From NCBI GenBank assembly GCA_964495085.1, contig CAZBUK010000010.1, positions 3,223 to 67,222 of the forward strand: a stretch of DNA of 64,000 nucleotides. Direction: 5' to 3'. The notes under the pieces are model-generated. The model had not been told where the DNA came from, ran no database searches, and saw only the letters and a program-made list of their open reading frames with translations. Source of the stretch: CAZBUK01 sp964495085 (GTDB taxonomy: Bacteria; Bacteroidota; Ignavibacteria; T3Sed10-11). This document shows positions 50,816 to 58,055 of the stretch, piece by piece (the stretch's first letter is position 1; each line of letters opens with the position of its first letter). Both the position numbers and the translations under genes were made by a program.

Positions 50816-52081
50816 ATGATTGATCGTAAAATAATTCATTCTATCATACAGGGTTATAAAGACGACCCGGAAAGCGTATATAACACATGGTTTATTAACA
50901 ATGAGGAAAGATTAAAAGCTTTTGGAGCTATTCGTAGGGGGATTGAAGAAGTTATAACGGACATTAAGGGTGGAGTCTTTCCTACCGATTTCAAAGGATC
51001 TTCGTTGGAAATCGTACTCACGGCAATAACCGAGCAACAACAGGTTTTCGAAGGAGCCGCTCATCCTTTTTACTGGAAACCGAAGCTCAGAATCCCGGAT
51101 ATTTACGAGAATAATACCAATAAGCATATTTTTGGTCAATTCCTTGATACGTGTCTCAAAGCAAAGAACAGGAATCATGTTATTAAAGAAATCATTAAGC
51201 TATCGCAGTGCAATATCAAAGGATTGGGTCCGGCGGTGGCAAACATTCTGTACTTTTTACATCCGACAATTATTCCACCATGTAACACAGCTATGGTGAA
51301 CGGATTTAACCTGTTGTTTAAAGAAAAGAAAAAACTGGGTTCCTGGAATAGTTATTTGGAAATGCGAGATACGATTTTGCGAGTAAATGATGAATGCAAG
51401 AATGTGTTATCAAAGGATCTGGGAGCAATTTCGGGATTGCTATTCGATGTAGGTGTAGGAAAAATAGTTGTAGATGAAAATATCCAGATTGTAATGGAAA
51501 AGGAGCACAAAAAGAGGGAGAAACTGCTCAAGAAAAGACACCAGGAAGTACAGAATGAGTTGGAAGAAGAGAACATGCATACGAAGATTCAATATTTACT
51601 AATGAAGATCGGAAAGTCTCTTGGCTATGATGTTATTGCGGCTTCCAATGATCGGACAAAATCATATGACGGTGAAAAATTCTCATTTACCTCCTTGCCC
51701 AAACTCCCCGACCTGGATATTGATGATGATGTGAACAAAACCGTTAATCTTATTGATGTACTCTGGCTTAAAAGAGGAACCAATAAAATTGTATGTGCCT
51801 ATGAGGTAGAAAAAAGCACATCGATTTATTCCGGAATCTTGCGCTTGACTGACCTAGCACTTACTTTCCCAACATCAGGAGAGATAATGCTCTACCTGGT
51901 TGCTCCCGAAAAAAGAGAGAAGGAAATAATTGCACAATTGAAAAGACCATCTATCGCAGCAAAAATAAATTCCAAAATATCATATATTTTATTCTCCGAC
52001 TTGTGCACATACTGCGACTCTATATGTAAATTCGGTACTGATTATACCATAATGGAAAAGGTGGCAAGGTGTGAAAAATAA
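50816..52081 (+). CDS. Orphan protein with HhH-like N-terminus and PD-(D/E)XK-like C-terminus
   Basis: 421 residues, no close family recognised. The N-terminal half (about 30-210) is helical and contains CNIKGLGPAVANILYFLHP at 132-150, which resembles the helix-hairpin-helix of DNA glycosylases. Residues 226-254 form a charged coiled coil. The C-terminal third has IDVLWLKRG (Asp314), then CAYEVEKSTSIYSGILRLTD (Glu330, Glu332, Lys333), the D...ExE/K pattern of PD-(D/E)XK nucleases and similar to restriction-like proteins with the SIYSGxLRxxDL motif. A DNA repair or restriction role is inferred. No methyltransferase is adjacent. Confidence 0.62.
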   Translation: MIDRKIIHSIIQGYKDDPESVYNTWFINNEERLKAFGAIRRGIEEVITDIKGGVFPTDFKGSSLEIVLTAITEQQQVFEGAAHPFYWKPKLRIPDIYENNTNKHIFGQFLDTCLKAKNRNHVIKEIIKLSQCNIKGLGPAVANILYFLHPTIIPPCNTAMVNGFNLLFKEKKKLGSWNSYLEMRDTILRVNDECKNVLSKDLGAISGLLFDVGVGKIVVDENIQIVMEKEHKKREKLLKKRHQEVQNELEEENMHTKIQYLLMKIGKSLGYDVIAASNDRTKSYDGEKFSFTSLPKLPDLDIDDDVNKTVNLIDVLWLKRGTNKIVCAYEVEKSTSIYSGILRLTDLALTFPTSGEIMLYLVAPEKREKEIIAQLKRPSIAAKINSKISYILFSDLCTYCDSICKFGTDYTIMEKVARCEK

Positions 52082-52102
52082 TACTTCGGATACACTAAGA
52101 AC

Positions 52103-52204
52103 ATGCGTAAGAATATGGAAAAGATGCACCAGCCAATGAACACTATGATGGAGCAGTTCGAGGAAATGGTAAAACGGATGGAAGAGCTAAATGATTGGAA
52201 ATAA
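52103..52204 (+). CDS. Short Met-rich reading frame, possibly a gene remnant
   Basis: 33 residues: MRKNMEKMHQPMNTMMEQF followed by EEMVKRMEELNDWK, amphipathic and Met-rich like periplasmic copper-binding helices. No ribosome-binding site precedes it, and it continues in frame just after the stop of the HhH/PD-(D/E)XK gene. It may be the tail of a decayed gene. Confidence 0.25.
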   Translation: MRKNMEKMHQPMNTMMEQFEEMVKRMEELNDWK

Positions 52205-52282
52205 TAAAACAAGAGAGTTGCACCAACGAAATTATCAGTCGACTATCATAAAAGCATCGATGAGAATTAACTTATAAATTCT

Positions 52283-52807
52283 ATGAAACAACAATGTTAC
52301 CTCTGGAATGTGTGGCTTACCTGGATAAGTATACCGGCTTTAGCTATCGGTATAGGATTACTCCAGCGGTGGTGGTTCGGTATCATAGTACTACTCGTTG
52401 GAGTGATCGCTCAAATACTCTACATAAAGGTGTTTCCCCATATATCCCGATTGCTTGGGTACGGTTCGGTCGAGGATGTGATGGTCGAGAATACACCTGA
52501 GACAAAAACAATCTCACGGGTTACCTTATATACTGCGAACTTTTGCCCTTTCTGCTCAATTGTGAAACAACGTCTTATCGAGCTGCAATACAGGATGGGA
52601 TTTGAGCTAGAGGAGGTGGATATCACATTCCGGCTGGGTCATATTAGAAGCAAAGGTCCCCGATCAGTTCCAGCAATCGAAAAGGGCGAACGATACTTGA
52701 TCGGTAACGCCACGAGCGCTCAACTGGTAGAGTTCTTGACTAAGGGCTCCTCAAACAATATAGGGACATATGGTCAGCAAACGCATCATTACAACCTCGA
52801 AAAGTAA
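52283..52807 (+). CDS. Membrane-anchored glutaredoxin-like protein
   Basis: 174 residues. Two membrane segments at about 10-27 and 31-51 precede a thioredoxin-fold domain: RVTLYTANFCPFCSIVKQRL with CPFC at 88-91, then the helix IELQYRMGFELEEVDITF and the cis-Pro-like RSVPAIEKGERYLIG motif. The domain therefore lies in the cytoplasm or periplasm depending on orientation. It could reduce a metal or a protein thiol in the copper pathway; this is inference. It is followed by a barrel fragment after 13 bases. Confidence 0.72.
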   Translation: MKQQCYLWNVWLTWISIPALAIGIGLLQRWWFGIIVLLVGVIAQILYIKVFPHISRLLGYGSVEDVMVENTPETKTISRVTLYTANFCPFCSIVKQRLIELQYRMGFELEEVDITFRLGHIRSKGPRSVPAIEKGERYLIGNATSAQLVEFLTKGSSNNIGTYGQQTHHYNLEK

Positions 52808-52820
52808 GGGTATCTAAGAA

Positions 52821-53150
52821 ATGTCACTGCGAAAAAGACATGGACACTTTGCAGTATTTACTGCTATCAGATATATTGCATTAAGAGATACAGAAGATTT
52901 TACATATCGCGATCCGATTGTATATAGTGTTGGTATAGGACGTAATTTTCATAACGGACGGTATTCAGGCTTACCATATTATCAAGGATACTCGAAAATA
53001 TTATCCGAGTACGATCCACCTCAGCAATTATCACTCGGATTGAATATCAGAATGAGCAATTCTTTACTATATTCACTTATCGGATCTTATAGTCTAACCG
53101 AAACTTCACCTGATGTTGGTTTGTCGGGTGGAATTACAGTAGCGTTATAA
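52821..53150 (+). pseudogene. C-terminal fragment of an outer-membrane beta-barrel
   Basis: 109 residues with alternating strands: VFTAIRYIALRDTEDFTYRD, IVYSVGIGRNFHNGRYSG, QLSLGLNIRMSNSLLYSLIG and TSPDVGLSGGITVAL, the closing strand pattern of barrels such as the phenol-degradation MetA-like family. There is no signal peptide and the length is about a third of such proteins, so the N-terminal part has been lost. Confidence 0.5.
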
Positions 53151-53286
53151 TAGAACGGGAACGTCACATCCAGTATTGAATGCAGTAAATAATTTACAGA
53201 TTTTCACTTTATTTTTATCATCAGCGTGACGGGCACGTTGGTCTAACTTTAGTTATTAGCTGACATACATTATAGGAGAAATATTC

Positions 53287-53673
53287 ATGAGTTATTATTT
53301 TTCACGTATTGTAGACGATCCATTTGATAAAGCGATCGAACGGATAACGAATGCACTTAAAGTAAGAAAATTCGGTATCCTCACAGAAATCGATGTTAAA
53401 GAGACTTTAAAAAAGAAACTCGATGTTGATTTCCGAAAATATAAAATTCTCGGCGCCTGCAATCCCCAGTTTGCACATAAGGCGTTGCAAATGGAAAATA
53501 AAGTTGGTACGATGCTTCCGTGCAATGTAATTGTACAAGAAACACCCGATGGTAAAACCGAGATTGCTGTCATTGACCCGGTTGAATCGATGAAGGCGAT
53601 CAATAATCCAGAACTGGAAAAAATCGCGAACGAAGTGCGGGAACTGTTGAAAGAATCAATTGAAAAAGCATAG
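53287..53673 (+). CDS. DUF302-domain protein
   Basis: A 128-residue protein matching the DUF302 pattern: DPFDKAIERITNALKVRKFG at the start (the helix after strand one), the middle FRKYKILGACNPQFAHKALQ and the strand LPCNVIVQETPDGKTEIAVI, ending with VRELLKESIEKA. DUF302 proteins occur beside copper and heavy-metal genes and bind no known cofactor. Predicted cytoplasmic, no signal. RBS AGGAGA. A hairpin follows at 53681. Confidence 0.88.
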   Translation: MSYYFSRIVDDPFDKAIERITNALKVRKFGILTEIDVKETLKKKLDVDFRKYKILGACNPQFAHKALQMENKVGTMLPCNVIVQETPDGKTEIAVIDPVESMKAINNPELEKIANEVRELLKESIEKA

Positions 53674-53680
53674 ATAAACT

Positions 53681-53728
53681 TGCCTGTCACGCCTGTCTAC
53701 CGTAACGCCGCACTTCGGCGTGCAGGCA
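53681..53728. repeat. Long imperfect hairpin after DUF302 gene
   Basis: TGCCTGTCACGCC (53681-53693) pairs with GGCGTGCAGGCA (53717-53728) over 12 bp with a single bulged T. An inner ACGCCG...CGGCGT stem makes a nested structure. It starts 8 bases after the stop and may act as a terminator or be another repetitive palindrome. Confidence 0.7.
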
Positions 53729-53829
53729 CGTTTAGTTAAATTGTTGTAAAATATAGAAGATATACTCTATTCTTCAAACTGGACGTGAATGGCAAGTCCC
53801 TCACAATGATCTAAGGAGGTGAAAATACA

Positions 53830-54054
53830 ATGCATCCGTTCGGAGACGGTATGTGGTTTGGATGGATTTTTATGACGCTTTTCTGGGCGCTTATTATTGT
53901 AGGAATCGTCGAACTTGTGCGATGGCTCGTGACCCAGAACAGACCGCCGGCATCTCATACGGAAGAATCCGCTCTCGATATTCTTAAAAAGAGGAATACA
54001 CGAGGTGAAATATCGAAAGAGGAATTTGAAGAAAAGAAAAAAGACTTACTTTAA
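53830..54054 (+). CDS. SHOCT-domain small membrane protein
   Basis: 74 residues: a hydrophobic segment at about 10-30 (WIFMTLFWALIIVGIVELV) and a C-terminal SHOCT-type helix pair, SALDILKKRNTRGEISKEEF then EEKKKDLL. Proteins of this shape are frequent in metal-resistance islands. Ribosome-binding site AGGAGGTG. The role is unknown. Confidence 0.82.
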   Translation: MHPFGDGMWFGWIFMTLFWALIIVGIVELVRWLVTQNRPPASHTEESALDILKKRNTRGEISKEEFEEKKKDLL

Positions 54055-54123
54055 AGTATATATATAAGAAGTAATAAGAACCAATGATACTATCTCTATG
54101 TTCACCTTTTTAAGGAGATTATC

Positions 54124-54555
54124 ATGATACGCCTACGAATTGAAGTATTTAAAAAGATTTCAATGATTGTCATTGTTCTCTTTCTTGTAGCATCAATGGG
54201 GATGACAACAATCTCCCACATTTGCTACATTGAGACTGTATGTAATAATACATCTCATTGCTGCGAAAATATACACAATGACGCGCCATCACCTCCCCAC
54301 CCTACCGATGAAGTTGGGATTGCGAGTATAACCTGCTGCTTCAATAATAGGTTAGATAGTAAACCCCTCGACTTTTTTATAGTTGAAAGAGATACAAAAA
54401 CAAATCGGATAGATGATTTTTCCTTATCGTTTTTTCCACTACTAATTAGTGATACCCACAGTGCCAACTTTGTTTCTTTTCTTAACATCACGCAACGTGT
54501 ATATAACGCTAAACCTACCAAACTCCACATCCTGAACGAAGCATTTCTGCTCTAA
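54124..54555 (+). CDS. Secreted Cys-rich protein, HYC_CC_PP-like
   Basis: 143 residues: an N-terminal hydrophobic segment (about 10-28), then SHICYIETVC, the Cys pair SHCCENI, and a Pro-rich APSPPHPTDE followed by ITCCFNN. The H(I)CY...CC...PP order matches the HYC_CC_PP family of Bacteroidetes metal-efflux loci. It is the island's second such gene (compare 39478). Position and Cys content suggest binding of copper or another soft metal, untested. Confidence 0.68.
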   Translation: MIRLRIEVFKKISMIVIVLFLVASMGMTTISHICYIETVCNNTSHCCENIHNDAPSPPHPTDEVGIASITCCFNNRLDSKPLDFFIVERDTKTNRIDDFSLSFFPLLISDTHSANFVSFLNITQRVYNAKPTKLHILNEAFLL

Positions 54556-54677
54556 TAAATACCGCAGTAACCACTCGTTTCATTAAAATCTTTCTTTAAA
54601 ATAAAGTAAAAGTATTCTGCTATGCAAAATACATATCAGAATGCTTGAATTAATCCACTTATTAGGAGGCGATTGAG

Positions 54678-54722
54678 ATGAAAAAGATCGTCGCAAATGT
54701 AAATACGGAGAAAAGTATATGA
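54678..54722 (+). CDS. 14-residue leader-like frame overlapping the PII-like gene
   Basis: MKKIVANVNTEKSI, preceded by the strong site TAGGAGG, ends in ATGA on the next start. Its sequence repeats the beginning of the following PII-like frame (MKIVVAYINT), so it looks like a partial tandem duplication of that gene's 5' end. Confidence 0.35.
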   Translation: MKKIVANVNTEKSI

Positions 54723-55006
54723 AAATCGTAGTCGCGTACATCAATACCGTCCGCGTCCATTGGGTTGTTGATGAACTGCGGAAAATAGGTATAGACGATA
54801 TCTCAATTCATCAACGTTTTAAGCCGATGTCGTAAATATCCCGGCTTGAATTTTTCTGCACGGATGAGAAAACAGAAGTAGTACGATCAATTATTCACAA
54901 GATCGGAAATAATGGAAATTTATCCGATCACTTAATAGAGATATTCGATCCGCTAAATACAAAACAGCAAAAGGCACAACAATGGATAAACACACCAGAT
55001 GGATGA
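54719..55006 (+). pseudogene. PII-like protein gene interrupted by an in-frame stop
   Basis: The frame from ATG 54719 encodes MKIVVAYINTVRVHWVVDEL then IGIDDISIHQRFKPMS, ends at TAA 54833-54835, and carries on in the same frame with FFCTDEKTEVVRSIIHKIGN. Apart from the stop it resembles PII signal-protein relatives of metal islands: strand-helix-strand start and the VVRSIIHKIG helix. A complete PII relative lies at 56907. The stop could be an inactivating mutation or a sequencing error. Confidence 0.65.
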
Positions 55007-55206
55007 TAATCGGTTGCGCAATACCGCTGCTGCTCATATTCTTTGCTCCCGCTCTCGGCTTAAGCGGTATTGCTTCGCTGCTATTATTTATAGTAGCCAT
55101 GTTCATGGTTCATATATTTATGCATGGGCGTTATTTAAAGAAAGATGATCATCAACACTACTACAAATCACAGGAAGGTAATGATTATGAACACCATAGA
55201 CATTAA
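54982..55206 (+). CDS. Small membrane protein, DUF2933-like
   Basis: 74 residues: two hydrophobic segments (about 6-20 and 26-50; IIGCAIPLLLIFFAPALGLS and ASLLLFIVAMFMVHIFMHG) and a short basic/His-rich tail (DHQHYYKSQEGNDYEHHRH). It resembles DUF2933 proteins found in copper-resistance islands, by size and layout. The start overlaps the end of the PII-like pseudogene. Function unknown. Confidence 0.65.
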   Translation: MDKHTRWMIIGCAIPLLLIFFAPALGLSGIASLLLFIVAMFMVHIFMHGRYLKKDDHQHYYKSQEGNDYEHHRH

Positions 55207-55468
55207 ACGGTTCGGATTGGCTTTCGGAATTACCGGTGCGCTTCTATATCTCGGCTGTATGATTGTAATGTTCACCGTCGGTAAAGAAGGGAGTATTACC
55301 TTCTTTAATACATTGCTGCATGGACTCGACAGCGCTCCGATTATTCGGATGGATATCCCCTGGTGGGAAGCGGGATTGGGGATAGTACAAACGTTTATTA
55401 TCGCGTGGCTTGTTGGCGCATGTATCGCGGCACTTTACAATACCACATTAAAAAAGAAAACAAACTAG
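55187..55468 (+). CDS. DUF5676-type small membrane protein
   Basis: About 93 residues with three hydrophobic stretches: LAFGITGALLYLGCMIVMF, a DSAPIIRMDIPWWEAGLG loop, and QTFIIAWLVGACIAALYN. This matches the DUF5676 layout of small membrane proteins. ATG 55187 is chosen because AGGAAGG precedes it by 8 bases; the ORF is open 14 codons further upstream within the previous gene. It may form a pair with its neighbours. Confidence 0.7.
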   Translation: MNTIDIKRFGLAFGITGALLYLGCMIVMFTVGKEGSITFFNTLLHGLDSAPIIRMDIPWWEAGLGIVQTFIIAWLVGACIAALYNTTLKKKTN

Positions 55469-55480
55469 GAGGGAACCATC

Positions 55481-56177
55481 ATGCACGGCGCTGAAGCAGG
55501 AAGTTATGCGTATGGATTTTGGACAACTGTGTTTTTTTAGCGCACTGATTATTCTTTTCATCGTGCTGAGTTTTATGAAACCTCGTAGAAGATTCGAATG
55601 GAGGGCAATGGGCGCGTTTATAGGGTTTGTTGCTGCCTTGTTCACCGATATGTACGGTTTTCCATTTACGATATATTTACTCACAAGCTGGTTAGGTACA
55701 AACTATCCCGTTCATAATCCATTTTCCCACGCAAGCGGGCATTTCGTACTGTTTTTTTTAGGATTATCTCAATCGGGCATCGCAATGACTATTCTCCATA
55801 TAATCACAAACGGAATAATTTTATTTGGAATCTGGCTTATATATGAAGGATGGATGCTTATTTATAAAGCGGATGAAAATACCTTTGTAACAGAGGGAGT
55901 ATATACACATATTCGTCACCCGCAATACTCGGGTATCTTCCTCATTGCGATAGGGTTATTAATTCAATGGCCAACACTGATTACCGCCGGGATGTTTCCG
56001 TTGTTGTCGCTCCTCTACTACCGGCTTGCTCTATGGGAGGATAAAGCGCTTTTCGAAAAATTCGGAGACGAATTTATTGAGTACCGCACACAAACCCCAA
56101 TGTTTATACCTTTAATTAAGAAACGGAACCTAAACCACAAGAACATGCAAACCAAAAATAAGGAGGTAGTATCATGA
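55481..56177 (+). CDS. Isoprenylcysteine carboxyl methyltransferase-like protein, frameshifted near its start
   Basis: Membrane methyltransferase of the ICMT/phospholipid methyltransferase type: several membrane segments, then YTHIRHPQYSGIFLIAIGLL (the conserved RHPxYxG motif), LALWEDKALFEKFGDEFIEY and a C-terminal TPMFIPL. The best site (AGGAGGG) precedes ATG 55481, but that frame ends at TAG 55538 after 19 codons (MHGAEAGSYAYGFWTTVFF). Deleting one T of a T7 tract (55532-55538) joins it to the long frame (55506-56177). The present in-frame start is ATG 55506. These are often metal-island genes. Confidence 0.75.
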
Positions 56178-56539
56178 AACGCATAATAGTAACACTCATC
56201 GCCGGTGCAATAGTCTTCTTGTTTATTGCATTGATGCCGCAGGAAGAACATAAACATTCCGCTGACGATCAGCAGCGTCAGCATATAATGGAAATGATGA
56301 ACGATCCGGCAATGGCAGAGACAATCATGGAGCATATTGCCGAAAACGGTAATTTGCGGATGAAGATGATGCTCAGGATGCATGCAAAAATGCAGGGAGA
56401 CGGTGAGGCAATGATGGAGATGTGCGAGAAGATGATGGATGGTGATCATCAGCACGGCGCAATGATGAAACATGAAAAAATGAGCTGCTGCGACAAAGAA
56501 AGTAAAAAGGAAGACCACAGCCATGAGAAGCATCATTGA
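56174..56539 (+). CDS. Met/His-rich periplasmic protein
   Basis: 121 residues. A membrane or signal segment (MKRIIVTLIAGAIVFLFIAL) is followed by a helix rich in Met, His and acidic residues: HIMEMMNDPAMAETIMEHIA, LRMKMMLRMHAKMQGDGEAM, MMEMCEKMMDGDHQHGAMMK, then a SCCDKESKKED tail. Such Met/His-rich helices bind Cu(I)/Ag(I). The start overlaps the methyltransferase gene by 4 bases (ATGA). A terminator follows at 56551. Confidence 0.78.
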   Translation: MKRIIVTLIAGAIVFLFIALMPQEEHKHSADDQQRQHIMEMMNDPAMAETIMEHIAENGNLRMKMMLRMHAKMQGDGEAMMEMCEKMMDGDHQHGAMMKHEKMSCCDKESKKEDHSHEKHH

Positions 56540-56550
56540 TCGCCAACAAA

Positions 56551-56581
56551 GGTGCGGCGCGCTCATTTTCGGCGCCGCACC
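56551..56581 (+). terminator. Intrinsic terminator after the Met/His-rich gene
   Basis: GGTGCGGCGC (56551-56560) pairs perfectly with GCGCCGCACC (56572-56581), followed by CTATATTTTTATATT. It closes a transcript covering the small-gene cluster. Confidence 0.87.
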
Positions 56582-56601
56582 CTATATTTTTATATTAAAC
56601 C

Positions 56602-56868
56602 ATGAGCATTCAAGTGTTTGCAAGGAAAATACCATTGTTCTCCAGGCTCTTTATTGGAATTCTCAGGGGAATTGTTTTTGCAGTATTCGGATCGATTCAT
56701 AGTATGTGGCGTATGTTCGATGAAGATTTTCCATTCTTTGTTGCAGTAATTTTGGCTGTTCATAATGAGACTATGAGTCCGATGAGAGGTATTTTATTTG
56801 CGTTTATTGATGGAGCGCTTGTAGGACTTTTATCTGGCTGGGTAAGCAGTAGAATACTAAAATTTTAA
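56602..56868 (+). CDS. Small membrane protein, bacteriophage-holin-like
   Basis: 88 residues with two membrane segments near 15-32 and 62-85. The C-terminal FAFIDGALVGLLSGWVSSRI resembles the FVDGFIGG segment of small membrane proteins often labelled holin-like in metal-resistance islands. The middle holds a soluble stretch (MWRMFDEDFPFFV). The function is not known; the resemblance is by eye. Confidence 0.58.
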   Translation: MSIQVFARKIPLFSRLFIGILRGIVFAVFGSIHSMWRMFDEDFPFFVAVILAVHNETMSPMRGILFAFIDGALVGLLSGWVSSRILKF

Positions 56869-56906
56869 GTGACGGTAAAATACCAACAACGGAAAGGAAA
56901 ATAAAA

Positions 56907-57251
56907 ATGAAAGAAATTAAAGCTTATGTTCGTGCCGAAAGAGTTGACAATGTTGTAAGGAAGTTGGAGCAAGAGGGATTCTGCTGCATGACAATTGTCA
57001 ACGTTTCGGGGTTAGGCGGATTTGCCGATCCCAAAAAAGCAAAATATTCTTTTGAATATGTGGAGAAATATTCGAAGGTCGTAAAAATAGAACTGGTGTG
57101 TAATGACAAACAGGTTGATCAAGCTATCAATGCATTTATTGAGGGAGGTAGAACACATAAATCGGGCGACGGAATTGTCTTGGTCTCCCCCGTTGAACGC
57201 GCTGTGAAAATTCGGACGGGAGAAGAAGGAGCAGAAATATTACAAAAATAA
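56907..57251 (+). CDS. PII-family signalling protein relative
   Basis: 114 residues with the PII fold order: MKEIKAYVRAERVDNVVRKL, then MTIVNVSGLGGF, the VVKIELVCNDKQVDQAINAF strand-helix and the C-terminal SGDGIVLVSPVERAVKIRTG motif, the last matching the B-loop/C-loop of PII proteins. The canonical T-loop Tyr is not obvious. In metal islands PII relatives are seen beside CusA-type pumps; a role in sensing metals or regulating transport is inferred. Followed by a YHS gene after 39 bases. Confidence 0.82.
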   Translation: MKEIKAYVRAERVDNVVRKLEQEGFCCMTIVNVSGLGGFADPKKAKYSFEYVEKYSKVVKIELVCNDKQVDQAINAFIEGGRTHKSGDGIVLVSPVERAVKIRTGEEGAEILQK

Positions 57252-57290
57252 CGTAAATATACTCAAACATTTAATTAAGGAGACGGAGTT

Positions 57291-57464
57291 ATGGTACAGG
57301 ACCCAGTGTGCGGAATGAAATTTAATGAAAAAGCTGCTGCATCATCGACAGAGTATAAAGGCAAAATAGTTTACTTCTGCTCCCCGTCCTGTCAGGATAT
57401 ATTTGAAAAAGAACCTGAGAAATATGTAAAAAACAACGGCGATGAATTGAAACATCAGCATTGA
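57291..57464 (+). CDS. YHS-domain protein, short
   Basis: A 57-residue protein consisting of a YHS domain: DPVCGMKFNEKAAASSTEYK then VYFCSPSCQDIFEKEPEKYV, with the conserved Cys-x-Met and Cys-x-x-x-Cys positions. It was too short for routine gene finders but has AAGGAGACGG before the ATG. Likely a copper/silver chaperone or regulator-associated domain. It ends in a short His tail (HQH). Confidence 0.8.
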   Translation: MVQDPVCGMKFNEKAAASSTEYKGKIVYFCSPSCQDIFEKEPEKYVKNNGDELKHQH

Positions 57465-57599
57465 TTTCCGGCTAATCGTAGCGGCGTTCGTTTCACAATC
57501 TGCACCGCTCATAATATGAATTAACTGTTATGGTGGGTTGAACGCCCCTACACCAAATAACAATAATATGTAAATTCATAACTAGAGTTTATTAATAAA

Positions 57600-58049
57600 A
57601 TGGAAAAAATAGAAAATTCTAAATTTAAAAATCGGCGTCCATTTTTAAACATTTTGTTGTGGGGTAGTCTAACAACTGTTTCGGCATCGGTATTGTATCC
57701 GATGATACGCTATTTATTTCCTCCGAAAATTTCGCATGCAGGTCCGAGGTCTGTTACCGCAGGATATACTGATGAGTTGGCAGCAAACAGCGGGAAAGTA
57801 GTCAGATTCGGAACGAAGCCCGTTATTGTAATTAAAACACCAGAAGGTGAAGTAAGAGCATTCTCTGCTATATGCACACACTTAGCTTGTATTGTACAAT
57901 ACCGTGAAGATTATCAACACATATGGTGTGCATGTCACAATGGACATTTTGATCTAAATGGAAAAAACATCGCCGGTCCACCGCCACTACCGTTGGAACT
58001 GTATAATATAAGCATCAGAGGCAATGAAATAATTGTAATGAAAGAATAA
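57600..58049 (+). CDS. Rieske iron-sulfur protein
   Basis: 149 residues. An N-terminal membrane segment (about 15-40) is followed by a Rieske domain whose [2Fe-2S] ligands are visible as CTHLAC and CACHNGHF, that is C-x-H...C-x-x-H, plus the PPPLPLE stretch after the cluster. It resembles the Rieske component of cytochrome bc-type complexes or a single-domain electron carrier. No cytochrome b gene is adjacent. It is followed by a truncated FAD reductase. Confidence 0.85.
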   Translation: MEKIENSKFKNRRPFLNILLWGSLTTVSASVLYPMIRYLFPPKISHAGPRSVTAGYTDELAANSGKVVRFGTKPVIVIKTPEGEVRAFSAICTHLACIVQYREDYQHIWCACHNGHFDLNGKNIAGPPPLPLELYNISIRGNEIIVMKE

Positions 58050-58055
58050 GAAACT

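Noticed and set aside
53295..53690. 131-codon minus-strand frame opposite the DUF302 gene
   Set aside because: The plus-strand DUF302 protein has clear family features and a ribosome-binding site; the reverse frame is its shadow.
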